Shown piece after piece: positions 25,220-32,572 of a stretch of DNA of 64,000 nucleotides; the first letter of the stretch is position 1, and every line of letters begins with the position of its first letter. The stretch is from Salegentibacter lacus (GTDB taxonomy: Bacteria; Bacteroidota; Bacteroidia; Flavobacteriales; Flavobacteriaceae), in the NCBI RefSeq assembly GCF_020164555.1, contig NZ_JAIQZB010000006.1:1-64000 (forward strand). The letters run 5' to 3'. The notes under the pieces are model-generated. The model searched no databases and had not been told where the DNA came from. It was given only the letters and a program-made list of their open reading frames with translations. The position numbers were made by a program, and so were the translations under genes.

Positions 25220-25409
25220 GCTTTGTAACGTATTAATTTAGAACAAAGATACATATATAGACTTGGGAAGTTTAAAAAGCAATAATTAAGTTATAAAAAA
25301 CAGGGATTTCCCAATAACTCAGAAAGAAACCATTAATTAAAAAGCGACTATTAAAGTCTAAACAACATAGACGAATCAAATCTCATTTTAATGAGTAAAA
25401 ATATAAGAT

Positions 25410-26960
25410 ATGAATAAGATAAAAATACTTTGGGTAGATGATGAAATAGATTTACTGAAACCGCATATTTTGTTTCTGGAGTCTAAGGATTATGAAGTTG
25501 TTACAAGCCAAAGCGGAACCGAAGCTTTAGAACAGATTGAAGAAGAGAGTTTTGATATAGTTTTCCTTGATGAAAATATGCCGGGACTTACCGGCCTGGA
25601 AACTCTTGCCGAGATGAAAGAGAAAAGAGAAAATCTTCCTGTTGTTATGATCACCAAAAGTGAGGAAGAATATATCATGGAAGAAGCCATTGGATCTAAA
25701 ATAGCCGATTATTTAATAAAACCGGTAAATCCGAACCAGATTCTACTCAGTATTAAAAAGAACCTTGATCACTCCCGACTTATTTCTGAAAAAACAACTT
25801 CAAATTACCAGCAGGAATTCAGGAAGATCGCCATGGATTTGAGCCAGGTAAATACTTTCGAAGAATGGGCAGAACTTTATCAAAAATTAATTTACTGGGA
25901 ACTTCAACTCGAAGGTCTGGAAGACAGCGGAATGTTCGAAATCCTGGAGTCTCAGAAGAATGAAGCCAATACCCAGTTTTGTAAATTTATAGACAAAAAT
26001 TATCCTTCCTGGTTTGAAAAAGGTGCCGAGGCGCCGATTATGTCCCATACTATTTTTAAGGAAAAAGTTGTTCCGGAAATAATCAAGGAACAACCTACAC
26101 TACTTGTAGTGGTAGATAATTTAAGGTACGACCAGTGGAAAGCTTTAGAACCTATAATTTCTAATTATTATAAGAAGGAAAAGGAAGAACCGTATTACAG
26201 TATTTTACCTACTGCAACGCAATATGCACGTAATGCTATGTTTTCTGGCTTGATGCCTAGTGAAATGGAAAAATTATTTCCACAATACTGGAAAAATGAT
26301 ACAGAGGAAGGTGGAAAAAATAATCATGAATCAGAATTTTTAAATGAGCAATTAAAAAGACTGGGTAAAAGCTTTAAACACGAGTATCATAAAATCACGA
26401 GTTTAAAGGCCGGAAGAAAGCTGGCGGAAAACTTCAAAACACAGAAAGGTAACGATCTTACGGTTGTAGTTTACAATTTTGTAGATATGCTCTCCCATTC
26501 CAAAACAGAGATGGAAGTAATTAAGGAATTAGCATCCAACGATAAGTCCTATCGATCACTAACCTACAGCTGGTTTAAGAATTCGCCGTTGCTGGATATT
26601 ATTCAGCAAGCCCGTCAACTCGGATTTAAATTGATCCTTACCACAGACCACGGAACTATCAACGCTAAAAATCCTTCAAAAGTTATTGGAGATAAAAACA
26701 CCAGTTTAAATCTTAGATATAAAACAGGAAAAAGTCTTACTTACGAAGAAAAAGATGTGCTGGCAGCTACAAATCCAAAGAGCATTTATTTACCTAGTAT
26801 TAATATGAGTAGCTCCTTTATTTTTGCCAAAGGAGACCTTTTCTTTGCTTATCCTAATAATTACAATCATTATGTAAGTTATTACAGAAACACCTATCAA
26901 CACGGCGGAGTTTCTTTAGAAGAGATGATCATTCCATTTGTAGTTATGAATCCGAAATAG
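25410..26960 (+). CDS. porX: T9SS regulator PorX (response regulator with PglZ phosphatase domain)
   Basis: This 516-residue cytoplasmic regulator has a CheY-like receiver (1-120; acidic pair Asp10-Asp11, phosphoacceptor Asp54 in VFLDENMPG, Lys in MITKSEEE). A three-helix linker follows, then a PglZ/alkaline-phosphatase-like domain (about 210-516) with VVVDNLRYDQWKAL, TATQYARNAMFSG and LILTTDHGT. In Porphyromonas and Flavobacterium, PorX works with the kinase PorY to control type IX secretion genes. porY is not in the window. The pgIZ domain hydrolyses oligonucleotides in studied homologues. It is transcribed alone from a 190-base intergenic region. Confidence 0.95.
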   Translation: MNKIKILWVDDEIDLLKPHILFLESKDYEVVTSQSGTEALEQIEEESFDIVFLDENMPGLTGLETLAEMKEKRENLPVVMITKSEEEYIMEEAIGSKIADYLIKPVNPNQILLSIKKNLDHSRLISEKTTSNYQQEFRKIAMDLSQVNTFEEWAELYQKLIYWELQLEGLEDSGMFEILESQKNEANTQFCKFIDKNYPSWFEKGAEAPIMSHTIFKEKVVPEIIKEQPTLLVVVDNLRYDQWKALEPIISNYYKKEKEEPYYSILPTATQYARNAMFSGLMPSEMEKLFPQYWKNDTEEGGKNNHESEFLNEQLKRLGKSFKHEYHKITSLKAGRKLAENFKTQKGNDLTVVVYNFVDMLSHSKTEMEVIKELASNDKSYRSLTYSWFKNSPLLDIIQQARQLGFKLILTTDHGTINAKNPSKVIGDKNTSLNLRYKTGKSLTYEEKDVLAATNPKSIYLPSINMSSSFIFAKGDLFFAYPNNYNHYVSYYRNTYQHGGVSLEEMIIPFVVMNPK

Positions 26961-27043
26961 GGGATTAATCCCTGATTTCTAGCAAAATATAGGGGATATT
27001 AATTTATTCCCTATCTTTGTTATGCCAAAAATCTATTTTATTA

Positions 27044-27448
27044 ATGTCTATTACCTACAATTTAGCCCAAATTGACGAGGCTGTGCAATACATAATTAAG
27101 CACGCTAAAAGTAATGTCTTATTATTTTATGGTGAGATGGGCGCTGGCAAAACCACGCTTATAAAAGCTTTAGTTAAAGCTTTAGGTAGCGAAGATAAAG
27201 TTTCAAGCCCAACATTTTCATTGGTTAATGAATATCATACTCCCCGGGAACCAATTTATCATTTTGACTTTTACAGACTGGAAGACCCAAATGAAGCTCT
27301 GGATATAGGAATTGAAGAATATTTTAATTCTCCTGGATGGATTTTAATAGAATGGCCACAAAAAATACAGGATTTCCTGGAGGAAAATTTTCAAAAAATT
27401 GAAATTTCGACGGAAAACGAAAATACAAGAATGTTAAAGTTGTGTTAA
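27044..27448 (+). CDS. tsaE: tRNA threonylcarbamoyladenosine biosynthesis ATPase TsaE
   Basis: This 134-residue P-loop protein shows Walker A in LFYGEMGAGKTTLIKAL, a switch-like SSPTFSLVNEY and the Walker B region in IYHFDFYRLEDP. It supports t6A37 formation in ANN-decoding tRNAs with TsaB, TsaD and TsaC. The ATG at 27044 is preferred. The frame extends to a TTG at 27017 but the extra residues are not family-like. The gene is 83 bases after porX, a common arrangement in Bacteroidetes. Confidence 0.95.
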   Translation: MSITYNLAQIDEAVQYIIKHAKSNVLLFYGEMGAGKTTLIKALVKALGSEDKVSSPTFSLVNEYHTPREPIYHFDFYRLEDPNEALDIGIEEYFNSPGWILIEWPQKIQDFLEENFQKIEISTENENTRMLKLC

Positions 27449-27727
27449 TAAAATCTAAAAACATTGCTTTTTCATTTTTAAACGCTGTGTTAGCGATTTT
27501 AAAGGTTTCAGTAAACGATTTAAAGTTAAACTTAAAAATAAAGAATAATTTCATATTTTTAACCAATAAATTTTTAGCAGTGTAAAGTAAAAACTTTTAA
27601 AAATAAGCTATTTTTTTGCTTAAAAAAAGGCGCAAAAGTACGATTAATGTATTAATTTTTAGTGTTTTATAATTCTATAGGTTTGCTTCAGTAAACAAAA
27701 CGAAATAACAATCTAAACTATATTATT
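27449..27727. other. AT-rich intergenic region with a possible promoter
   Basis: I see no gene here. A TAGGTTTG (-7-like) lies at 27678-27685, 42 bases before the start of the small peptide gene. A good TTG at the matching -33 distance is lacking. Confidence 0.4.
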
Positions 27728-27874
27728 ATGAAACTTAAAGCAGTACTTTTCTCAGTAGCAATTTTCGGAGCAAGTTTTTTTGTAACTTCAACTTCAGATA
27801 ACGATACTAATAATGACCAAATTAAAGAACAAGCTGTCGACAGATCAACAATCAAAATTCCTGCTGCTGGGTAG
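27728..27874 (+). CDS. Small exported peptide, 48 residues
   Basis: A reading frame from ATG 27728 to TAG 27874 encodes MKLKAVLFSVAIFGASFF, a signal-like hydrophobic segment. An acidic/Asn stretch (SDNDTNNDQ) follows, then a basic end with DRSTIKIPAAG. It has the shape of a small secreted or lipoprotein-like peptide, but has no lipobox Cys. I recall similar small proteins ending Arg-Ser-x-Ile/Val-Lys-Ile-Pro-x-x-Gly in flavobacteria, which I cannot verify here. Its last 62 bases overlap the next gene in another frame. Function is unknown. Confidence 0.6.
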   Translation: MKLKAVLFSVAIFGASFFVTSTSDNDTNNDQIKEQAVDRSTIKIPAAG

Positions 27875-28406
27875 TCTTATTGCTTTATCAATAGCATTTT
27901 CACCTTATTTATTTTATTTATATGAAATTTTCCCAAACGGCAAAGTTTGGGAAAATTCTTTTTTTATATATGAGAGTCTTTACTATGAAAATGTAATGAC
28001 GGCTGCCTGGACTTATTTAGGCAAAATAGTTCCTCTTTTTTTATTATTTATTTGGTTTTTTACCTGTAAACATTGGTGGTACCATGCAATATTGATCCCA
28101 ATTTCAATGTACACCTATCAATTGGTTATCAGTATTTACCAAGATGTCTATTTAAGAGTTGATCCATTGGATACAAATCAGTTAATTTATCTTGCTCCTT
28201 TCTTCATTGTAGTACTCTCAATTGTTTACCTTATTAGGATTAAAATTTTCGATAGGGTTTACGGTATAGATCTTAGTGAAATCGATGAAACCGATGTTTC
28301 TGTCTTTTCCCCAATTTCTGAAACCGACCGAAGGGAAGTAAAATCTTTCCAGGAAGAAGAAGAGTATTGGGAACCAACGCAGGAAGAATACTACACCCGA
28401 CTTTAA
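27813..28406 (+). CDS. Multi-pass membrane protein of unknown function
   Basis: This 197-residue protein begins at ATG 27813, inside the preceding peptide gene. No later in-frame ATG occurs before residue 63. Four hydrophobic segments are visible: about 16-38, 63-83, 89-108 and 125-143. An acidic, Glu- and Tyr-rich cytoplasmic tail follows (about 150-197, with QEEEEYWEPTQEEYYTRL). No family is recognised. Translation is probably coupled to the upstream peptide. It is followed by ald on the same strand. Confidence 0.75.
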   Translation: MTKLKNKLSTDQQSKFLLLGSLIALSIAFSPYLFYLYEIFPNGKVWENSFFIYESLYYENVMTAAWTYLGKIVPLFLLFIWFFTCKHWWYHAILIPISMYTYQLVISIYQDVYLRVDPLDTNQLIYLAPFFIVVLSIVYLIRIKIFDRVYGIDLSEIDETDVSVFSPISETDRREVKSFQEEEEYWEPTQEEYYTRL

Positions 28407-28465
28407 TTAATGTTATTTTTAAAAATAGTCGTAATTTCCATATTCTAAAGTTTTAGCAGTCAACT

Positions 28466-29665
28466 ATGGGCAAACAGGTTTCGCCTTTTACCAAAGAGCA
28501 ATTAATTCCGCAGGAAGAAACCCTGGAAATTTACAAAAACAAGGGACAGTTATTTATTGGCATTCCCAAGGAAACCTCTTACCAGGAAAAACGTATTTGT
28601 CTTAGTCCAGACGCCGTTGCAGCGATTACCGCGCACGGCCATCGAGTAATGATAGAGTCCGGGGCCGGTAAATGGGCTCGTTTTAGCGATAAAGATTATT
28701 CTAATGCCGGTGCCGAAATCACCAAAGACACAAAAAAAGTCTTCTCCTGCCCTACCATCCTTAAGATTGAACCACCTTCTATCGAAGAACTGGATTTAAT
28801 AAATCCGCAAACAATTTTAATTTCTGCGCTTCAACTAAAAACCCAGTGCAAGGAATATTTTCAGAAATTAGCTACTAAAAGGATTACCGCGCTTGGTTTC
28901 GAATTTATCAGAGACGATGACGGGAGTTATCCCATTGTTAGAGCGCTGAGTGAAATTGCAGGAACTGCTTCTGTTTTAATTGCTTCAGAAATTATGAGCA
29001 ATAACATAAACGGAAATGGTTTAATGTTTGGAAATATTAGCGGCGTCCCACCCGTTGAGGTTGTAATTCTTGGCGCAGGTACGGTTGGCGAGTTTGCCGC
29101 CAGGGCTTCATTAGGCCTGGGTGCCAGTATTAAGGTTTTTGATAGCTCATTAACCAGACTTAGAAATATTCAAACCAATCTTAATCAAACATTTTATACA
29201 TCTACCATTCAGCCCAAAAATCTCGCTAAAGCGATTAAGCGTTGTGATGTTTTAATTGGTGCTGTTCGCGGTAAAAACCGATCCCCGGTGCTTATTACCG
29301 AAGATATGGTGACCAGTATGAAACGCGGCGCGGTTATTATAGATGTAAGTATAGATATGGGCGGTTGTATAGAAACCAGCGAAATCACAACGCACGATAA
29401 ACCTATTTTTACCAAACACAATGTTTTACATTATTGTGTTCCAAATATTCCGTCTCGATACGCGCGTTCTTCCTCACTTTCAATCAGTAACATTTTCACG
29501 CCTTATCTTTTACACATCGCAGAAGAAGGCGGGCTCGAAAACACGTTAAGATTTGATAAAGGTTTGCGAAATGGTTTGTACTTTTACCACGGAATTTTAA
29601 CTAACAAATCTATAGCCGATTGGTTTGATCTTTCTTATCGGGACATTAATTTGCTCATTTTTTAG
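28466..29665 (+). CDS. ald: Alanine dehydrogenase
   Basis: This 399-residue NAD-dependent enzyme interconverts L-alanine and pyruvate plus ammonia. The substrate-binding region has IGIPKETSYQEKRICLSPDAV, ESGAGKWARFSDKDY and EPPSIEELDLI. The nucleotide-binding domain has VVILGAGTVGEFAARAS, and VIIDVSIDMGGCIETS is the alanine/transhydrogenase signature. The N-terminal extension of about 30 residues compared with short AlaDH is usual in flavobacterial forms. The DUF4258-type gene follows after 37 bases. Confidence 0.92.
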   Translation: MGKQVSPFTKEQLIPQEETLEIYKNKGQLFIGIPKETSYQEKRICLSPDAVAAITAHGHRVMIESGAGKWARFSDKDYSNAGAEITKDTKKVFSCPTILKIEPPSIEELDLINPQTILISALQLKTQCKEYFQKLATKRITALGFEFIRDDDGSYPIVRALSEIAGTASVLIASEIMSNNINGNGLMFGNISGVPPVEVVILGAGTVGEFAARASLGLGASIKVFDSSLTRLRNIQTNLNQTFYTSTIQPKNLAKAIKRCDVLIGAVRGKNRSPVLITEDMVTSMKRGAVIIDVSIDMGGCIETSEITTHDKPIFTKHNVLHYCVPNIPSRYARSSSLSISNIFTPYLLHIAEEGGLENTLRFDKGLRNGLYFYHGILTNKSIADWFDLSYRDINLLIF

Positions 29666-29702
29666 ATCAATTTAGCCAAATCGCTTCCTCAAAATTATAT
29701 AA

Positions 29703-30077
29703 ATGAAACTAATTCATAGAATTGGATATTTCTCCGTGGGCTTGTTCTTTGGAATTGTACTTTTATTTTTCTTTTTAAGTGGAAAAAAGACTTCCTGCGA
29801 TTATTCTCCTGAAGCCCGTGTTTTAAAGAATATCAGGATAAAAGAGCGCAAATTTTCTCCAGAAGCATTTAGTTATTTTGAGAATAATAAATTGGATACC
29901 GCTTTAGTTTCCCAAAGCCTGGAAGATGGCGATGTAGATTTTAGCCGCAGCAATACCGATAAAAACCCCTGCAATACTTACCTGGTTACAAGCGAAGTAA
30001 ATTCAGCAATCCTTGAGCTTCAAATTGAAAATTGCGACAGTACAGCTACCATTCAAAAAGCAATTTTAAAGGATTAA
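29703..30077 (+). CDS. DUF4258-type small membrane-anchored protein
   Basis: This 124-residue protein has an N-terminal membrane segment (about 7-27) and then a soluble domain with KNIRIKERKFSPEAFSYFENNK and NPCNTYLVTSEVNSAILELQIENCDS. It resembles DUF4258 proteins that sit beside ald in flavobacteria. Two cysteines in the soluble part (NPC and ENC) could form a disulfide if the domain is periplasmic. The function is unknown. Confidence 0.7.
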   Translation: MKLIHRIGYFSVGLFFGIVLLFFFLSGKKTSCDYSPEARVLKNIRIKERKFSPEAFSYFENNKLDTALVSQSLEDGDVDFSRSNTDKNPCNTYLVTSEVNSAILELQIENCDSTATIQKAILKD

Positions 30078-30085
30078 ATTGATAA

Positions 30086-30135
30086 AAACAAAAGAGTTTG
30101 CCTGGGTTTTAGCCAACAGACAAACTCTTTTAATA
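30086..30135. terminator. Bidirectional terminator between DUF4258 gene and bcp
   Basis: Arms AAAGAGTTTG (30091-30100) and CAAACTCTTT (30121-30130) lie between convergent genes, with A/T tracts on both sides. Confidence 0.85.
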
Positions 30136-30148
30136 TTAAAATTCTGTT

Positions 30149-30604
30149 CTATTCCGAAAGGATTTGATCAGTATGCTCTTTGGTTTTCACCTTTTTGATC
30201 ACTTCTTCAATTTTACCATCTTCATCGATAATAAAAGTAGTTCTGTGAATCCCTTCATACTCTTTTCCCATAAATTTCTTAGGACCCCAAACTCCATAAG
30301 CCTGGATTACCTCTTTATCTTCATCGGCTAATAGTGGAAATGGAAATTCGTATTTATTTTTAAAATTACTTTGCTTTTTTTGTGTATCTGCACTTACGCC
30401 TAAAATAGCATATCCTTTTTCCTGAAAACGTTCCCAGTTATCCCTAAGGTTACAGGCTTCAGCCGTGCAACCCGGCGTACTGGCTTTTGGGTAAAAAAAC
30501 AAAACCAGTTTTTTTCCTTTAAAATCTGATAATTTTACTGTATTTCCGTCCTGATCTTCTACTGAAAATTCCGGGGCCTTGTCGCCCGCTTCTAATGTTG
30601 TCAT
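30149..30604 (-). CDS. bcp: Thioredoxin-dependent thiol peroxidase (BCP/PrxQ)
   Basis: This 151-residue atypical 2-Cys peroxiredoxin reduces hydrogen peroxide and organic peroxides. Peroxidatic Cys46 and resolving Cys51 are in STPGCTAEACNLRDN, the PrxQ spacing, and the Thr and Arg of the active site are present (TPGC; HRTTFIID). It is cytoplasmic, with no signal peptide. It is divergent from nth with 122 bases between them. Confidence 0.95.
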   Translation of the reverse strand: MTTLEAGDKAPEFSVEDQDGNTVKLSDFKGKKLVLFFYPKASTPGCTAEACNLRDNWERFQEKGYAILGVSADTQKKQSNFKNKYEFPFPLLADEDKEVIQAYGVWGPKKFMGKEYEGIHRTTFIIDEDGKIEEVIKKVKTKEHTDQILSE

Positions 30605-30726
30605 AATTCTTATTTTTGCAATAATTAACCTCCAGGCTTTAACTGAAGGTATAAAAAATTTAATTTTAATATTTCGACATTAAGGTCGAAATTCTTAATC
30701 TCACTTATTGAGTAAATTTAAACAAT

Positions 30727-31383
30727 ATGACCAAACAAGAAAAGGTACAGTTCGTAATTGATACCTTAAATGATATTTATCCTGAAATCCCCATTCCTTT
30801 AGACCATAAAGATCCTTATACCTTATTGATTGCCGTTTTGCTTTCAGCCCAAAGTACCGATGTAAAAGTTAACCAGATCACCCCTAAACTCTTTGAAATA
30901 GCCGATAACCCGAAAGCTATGGTAAAACTATCCATAGAAGAAATTAGGGAAATAATTAAACCGGTTGGCCTTTCTCCTATGAAATCTAAAGGAATTCACG
31001 GTTTATCTGAAATCTTACTTGAGAAATATAAAGGTGAAGTTCCTGCTAGTTTTGAAGCACTGGAAGCATTACCAGCGGTTGGACATAAAACCGCGAGTGT
31101 AGTGATGGCACAGGCCTTTAATGTGCCTGCGTTTCCGGTAGATACGCATATTCACCGCTTAATGTATCGCTGGAATCTAAGTAATGGTAAAAATGTTACT
31201 CAAACAGAAAAGGACGCGAAACGCTTATTCCCAAAAGATCTTTGGAATAAACTTCATTTACAGATTATTTGGTACGGCCGACAATATTCGCCTGCAAGAG
31301 GATGGAACCTTGAAAAAGATATCATCACCAAAGAAATTGGAAGAAAAACAGTAATTAGCGAATACTATAAAAAGAAAAAGTAA
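30727..31383 (+). CDS. nth: Endonuclease III homologue lacking the iron-sulfur cysteines
   Basis: This 218-residue DNA glycosylase/AP lyase removes oxidised pyrimidines. The helix-hairpin-helix and catalytic Lys121 lie in LPAVGHKTASVVMAQAF, and catalytic Asp139 lies in VDTHIHRL. The C-terminal region, where E. coli Nth carries four Cys for a [4Fe-4S] cluster, reads YGRQYSPARGWNLEKDIITK instead. The whole protein contains no cysteine. The catalytic residues argue for activity, and the cluster loss appears genuine rather than a frameshift, since the C-terminus is continuous. Confidence 0.9.
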   Translation: MTKQEKVQFVIDTLNDIYPEIPIPLDHKDPYTLLIAVLLSAQSTDVKVNQITPKLFEIADNPKAMVKLSIEEIREIIKPVGLSPMKSKGIHGLSEILLEKYKGEVPASFEALEALPAVGHKTASVVMAQAFNVPAFPVDTHIHRLMYRWNLSNGKNVTQTEKDAKRLFPKDLWNKLHLQIIWYGRQYSPARGWNLEKDIITKEIGRKTVISEYYKKKK

Positions 31384-31402
31384 TAATCATTCATTAAAAA
31401 AA

Positions 31403-31531
31403 AGGGCTGTCTGAAAAGATCTGTTTTCGTCAAGCTGAACTTGTTTCAGCTTCTAACGTGTTTTGAATATTAATATATTAGATCCTGAAATAAATTCAGG
31501 ATGACGATCTTAATTAATTTTCAGACAGCCT
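31403..31531. repeat. Nested element: terminator arms enclosing a two-halved palindrome
   Basis: Outer arms are AGGGCTGTCTGAAAA (31403-31417) and TTTTCAGACAGCC (from 31518). Inside lies CGTCAAGCTGAAC...TTCAGCTTCTAA plus TAGATCCTGAA...TTCAGGATGACG (31428-31506). It is placed between convergent genes, nth and the 50-codon gene, so the outer stem probably acts as a two-way terminator. Confidence 0.78.
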
Positions 31532-31543
31532 CTTTGATAAATA

Positions 31544-31696
31544 CTAATTAAGAATGGTACCGAATTTAATTCCACGGCAATCAACCACTCTTAAAGCTTT
31601 TGAATAATTTAAAAGAAACTGTACAGTCTCTTTTCCGGGTTGTAAATCTTTCAACTGATCTTTTTTAGATAGTTTTTTAGTGTAAAGTTTCCTCAT
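31544..31696 (-). CDS. Small basic protein downstream of the ECF sigma gene, 50 residues
   Basis: ATG at 31696 to TAG at 31544-31546 gives a 50-residue protein, starting MRKLYTKKLSKKDQLKD and containing PGKETVQFLLNYSKALRVV. It is basic, has one Cys (VVDCRG) and no membrane segment. It is 59 bases downstream of the sigma factor gene on the same strand, so it is probably cotranscribed. An anti-sigma role would be guesswork. No family is recognised with confidence. Confidence 0.6.
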   Translation of the reverse strand: MRKLYTKKLSKKDQLKDLQPGKETVQFLLNYSKALRVVDCRGIKFGTILN

Positions 31697-31755
31697 TAGA
31701 TAATTTTTTGCGTTGGTTTCTTATTCTAACGCAATCTTTTGAGGAATATTATAGA

Positions 31756-32340
31756 TTAATTTGTTAAAACCAAATTATGCTTTTCTATAATTTTACGAAG
31801 ATTTATCAATGCGTAGCGCATTCTTCCCAAAGCAGTATTAATACTTACCCCGGTACGTTCAGAAATTTCCTTGAAACTCATATCTTTGTAGATTCTCATG
31901 GTAAGAACTTCTAACTGATCTTCCGGCAACTCTTTAATAAGCTCCTTAACATCATTCTCAATCTGATCTTTAATAATTTGAGTTTCTATGTTCAAATCAG
32001 AATCACTCAAAACCGAAAAAATATTAAAGTCTCCACTATTATCGAATTTAGGCATACGTTTATTTCTTCTAAAATGGTCTATCACCAGATTGTGTGCGAT
32101 ACGCATCACCCAGGGAAGAAATTTACCTTCTTCGTTATATTTCCCACGCTTAAGGGTATTGATCACTTTAATAAAGGTATCCTGAAAAATATCTTCAGAT
32201 ACATCACGATCATAAACCTTAGAGAAAATAAAACTGTAAATTCGGTGTTGGTGCCTGTTAATTAGCTTGCTTAGTGCATTCTCGTTTCCTTGCATGTATT
32301 CACGCACAAGAACGGCGTCAGTGATTTCAACGTTATTCAT
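31756..32340 (-). CDS. ECF-type RNA polymerase sigma factor
   Basis: This 194-residue sigma-70 family protein has region 2 (about 20-90, with YSFIFSKVYDRDVSEDIFQDTFIKV and WVMRIAHNLVIDHFRR) and region 4 (about 130-185, with LPEDQLEVLTMRIYKDMSFKEISERTGVS). The linker is about 40 residues and acidic. No transmembrane anti-sigma gene is adjacent. The general type is that of flavobacterial SigP/RpoE-like factors. In Porphyromonas a PorX-SigP link controls the T9SS, and porX is only 5 kb away here, but that connection is inference. Confidence 0.92.
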   Translation of the reverse strand: MNNVEITDAVLVREYMQGNENALSKLINRHQHRIYSFIFSKVYDRDVSEDIFQDTFIKVINTLKRGKYNEEGKFLPWVMRIAHNLVIDHFRRNKRMPKFDNSGDFNIFSVLSDSDLNIETQIIKDQIENDVKELIKELPEDQLEVLTMRIYKDMSFKEISERTGVSINTALGRMRYALINLRKIIEKHNLVLTN

Positions 32341-32448
32341 ATCAGTTACTTTTGTTCAGGAGGGTTGGGGTTCCCGAGATTAGGTTATTTAGATTCTAAA
32401 AGTAACTTTATGCGATAGGCAGGTGTATTTTTAATAAAAATGAATGAC

Positions 32449-32480
32449 CAAATATAGCAAGATAAATTTGACAATTGCAA
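32449..32480 (-). promoter_or_regulatory. Sigma factor gene promoter (TTG-21-TAnnTTTG)
   Basis: On the minus strand a TTG (32480-32478) and TATATTTG (32456-32449) are spaced by 21 bases. It predicts a 5' untranslated region of about 100 bases before the ATG at 32340. Confidence 0.6.
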
Positions 32481-32546
32481 ACAAAAATTTAATTTTTTAA
32501 CATTACAATAGGATTTTTAGGGCTTTTTACACTGCAGCTTATTGAG

Positions 32547-32554
32547 TACCTTTG
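32547..32554 (+). promoter_or_regulatory. -7 element of the uvrA promoter
   Basis: TACCTTTG matches TAnnTTTG and lies 18 bases before the uvrA ATG. No matching TTG was found at the expected distance upstream. Confidence 0.45.
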
Positions 32555-32572
32555 CATTCCTGAACTAGAAAA

